This document shows, piece after piece, positions 7,027-7,187 of a DNA stretch of 7,187 nucleotides. The notes under the pieces were generated by a model. That model saw nothing but the letters and a program-made list of their open reading frames with translations, was not told the origin of the DNA and did not search any database. Positions within the stretch are counted from its first letter, which is position 1. Each line of letters opens with the position of its first letter. Source of the DNA: Oligoflexia bacterium (GTDB lineage Bacteria > Bdellovibrionota > UBA1018 > CAIMNF01); contig CAIMNF010000603.1 of the NCBI GenBank assembly GCA_903842755.1, forward strand, positions 1-7,187. Reading direction: 5' to 3'. Both the position numbers and the translations under genes were made by a program.

Positions 7027-7187
7027 TTAAGTCAGCACATGATTATGATGATGCACATAAAGCCAAATATGTCGCTCTAGCTCTCCCCGCTTCTTCGTCG
7101 TACACCACGTCCGCCTAAACAGCCGATTAAGGTGCGCCCTTAACATTGCCGCCGTATGATTAAGCGCAAACAACGGATCAAAGCCAC
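7027..7187 (-). CDS. C-terminal fragment of a probable DDE (IS1-like) transposase
   Basis: The frame enters from the right edge and runs 52 codons to a TAA at 7027-7029; the start and catalytic core are outside the window. The visible tail contains NHTAAMLRAHLNRLFRRTWC, then TTKK, and ends in a His-rich stretch with LYVHHHNHVLT. A basic LxRLxRRTxCxxK segment followed about ten residues later by an amphipathic helix and Tyr/His-Asn resembles the C-terminal end of IS1-like DDE transposases, in which this region follows the last catalytic Glu. That match is from memory of the family and not from a search. If correct, the right-hand sequence is an insertion element or remnant lying immediately upstream of the lipoprotein operon in the same orientation. 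It could instead be a short conserved hypothetical protein; without the DDE triad the call is tentative. Confidence 0.5.
   Translation of the reverse strand, partial: GFDPLFALNHTAAMLRAHLNRLFRRTWCTTKKRGELERHIWLYVHHHNHVLT

Noticed and set aside
1..7187. CRISPR array, tRNA or rRNA gene
   Set aside because: No regularly spaced direct repeats, no cloverleaf with a T-arm consensus and no rRNA-like segment were seen; the repeats present are short and coding.

Overview
The window looks like a chromosomal stretch of a Gram-negative bacterium. Three consecutive minus-strand genes each begin with a lipoprotein signal peptide whose mature +2 residue is Thr or Asn, not the Asp of inner-membrane retention, so outer-membrane sorting is likely. 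Large Cys/Ser/Thr/Asn-rich lipoproteins with LamG-like domains and no enzymatic signature resemble the surface proteome of predatory or environmental delta-type lineages such as Bdellovibrionota. That taxonomic guess is inference, because no rRNA or housekeeping marker is present.

Layout, in transcription order (right to left). At 7027-7187 lies the C-terminal 52 residues of a gene entering from the right edge, probably an IS1-like DDE transposase. At 6855-7026 is a 172-bp intergenic region with a 13-bp palindrome, a weak promoter candidate, a terminator-like hairpin, and an inverted repeat whose downstream arm is the ribosome binding site of the next gene. Then come lipoprotein A (4722-6854, 710 aa), lipoprotein B (2135-4705, 856 aa) and lipoprotein C (1-2115, at least 705 aa, running off the left edge). 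Lipoprotein C is open to the window edge and carries one complete LamG-like domain and the start of a second.

A, B and C are separated by only 16 and 19 bp, and each has the same GGGG(G)A ribosome binding site 3-4 nt before its start, so they read as one operon. A and B appear to be diverged paralogues: both have a PGxLxL...QFC-x(6-7)-CxC segment, an R-[YF]-x-C motif, an E-x-[LM]Y...SSGL-x-P segment and a C-x-GYAA-x-P...TC segment, in the same order and at nearly the same residue numbers. C shares only the short N-terminal module (a CxC and a DHFS-x-P ending); after a Pro-rich TP/SP linker it carries LamG domains instead. The simplest reading is a set of co-expressed, surface-anchored lipoproteins with a common N-terminal module and different distal domains, possibly forming a complex or acting as alternative adhesins. 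No function is proven by the sequence.
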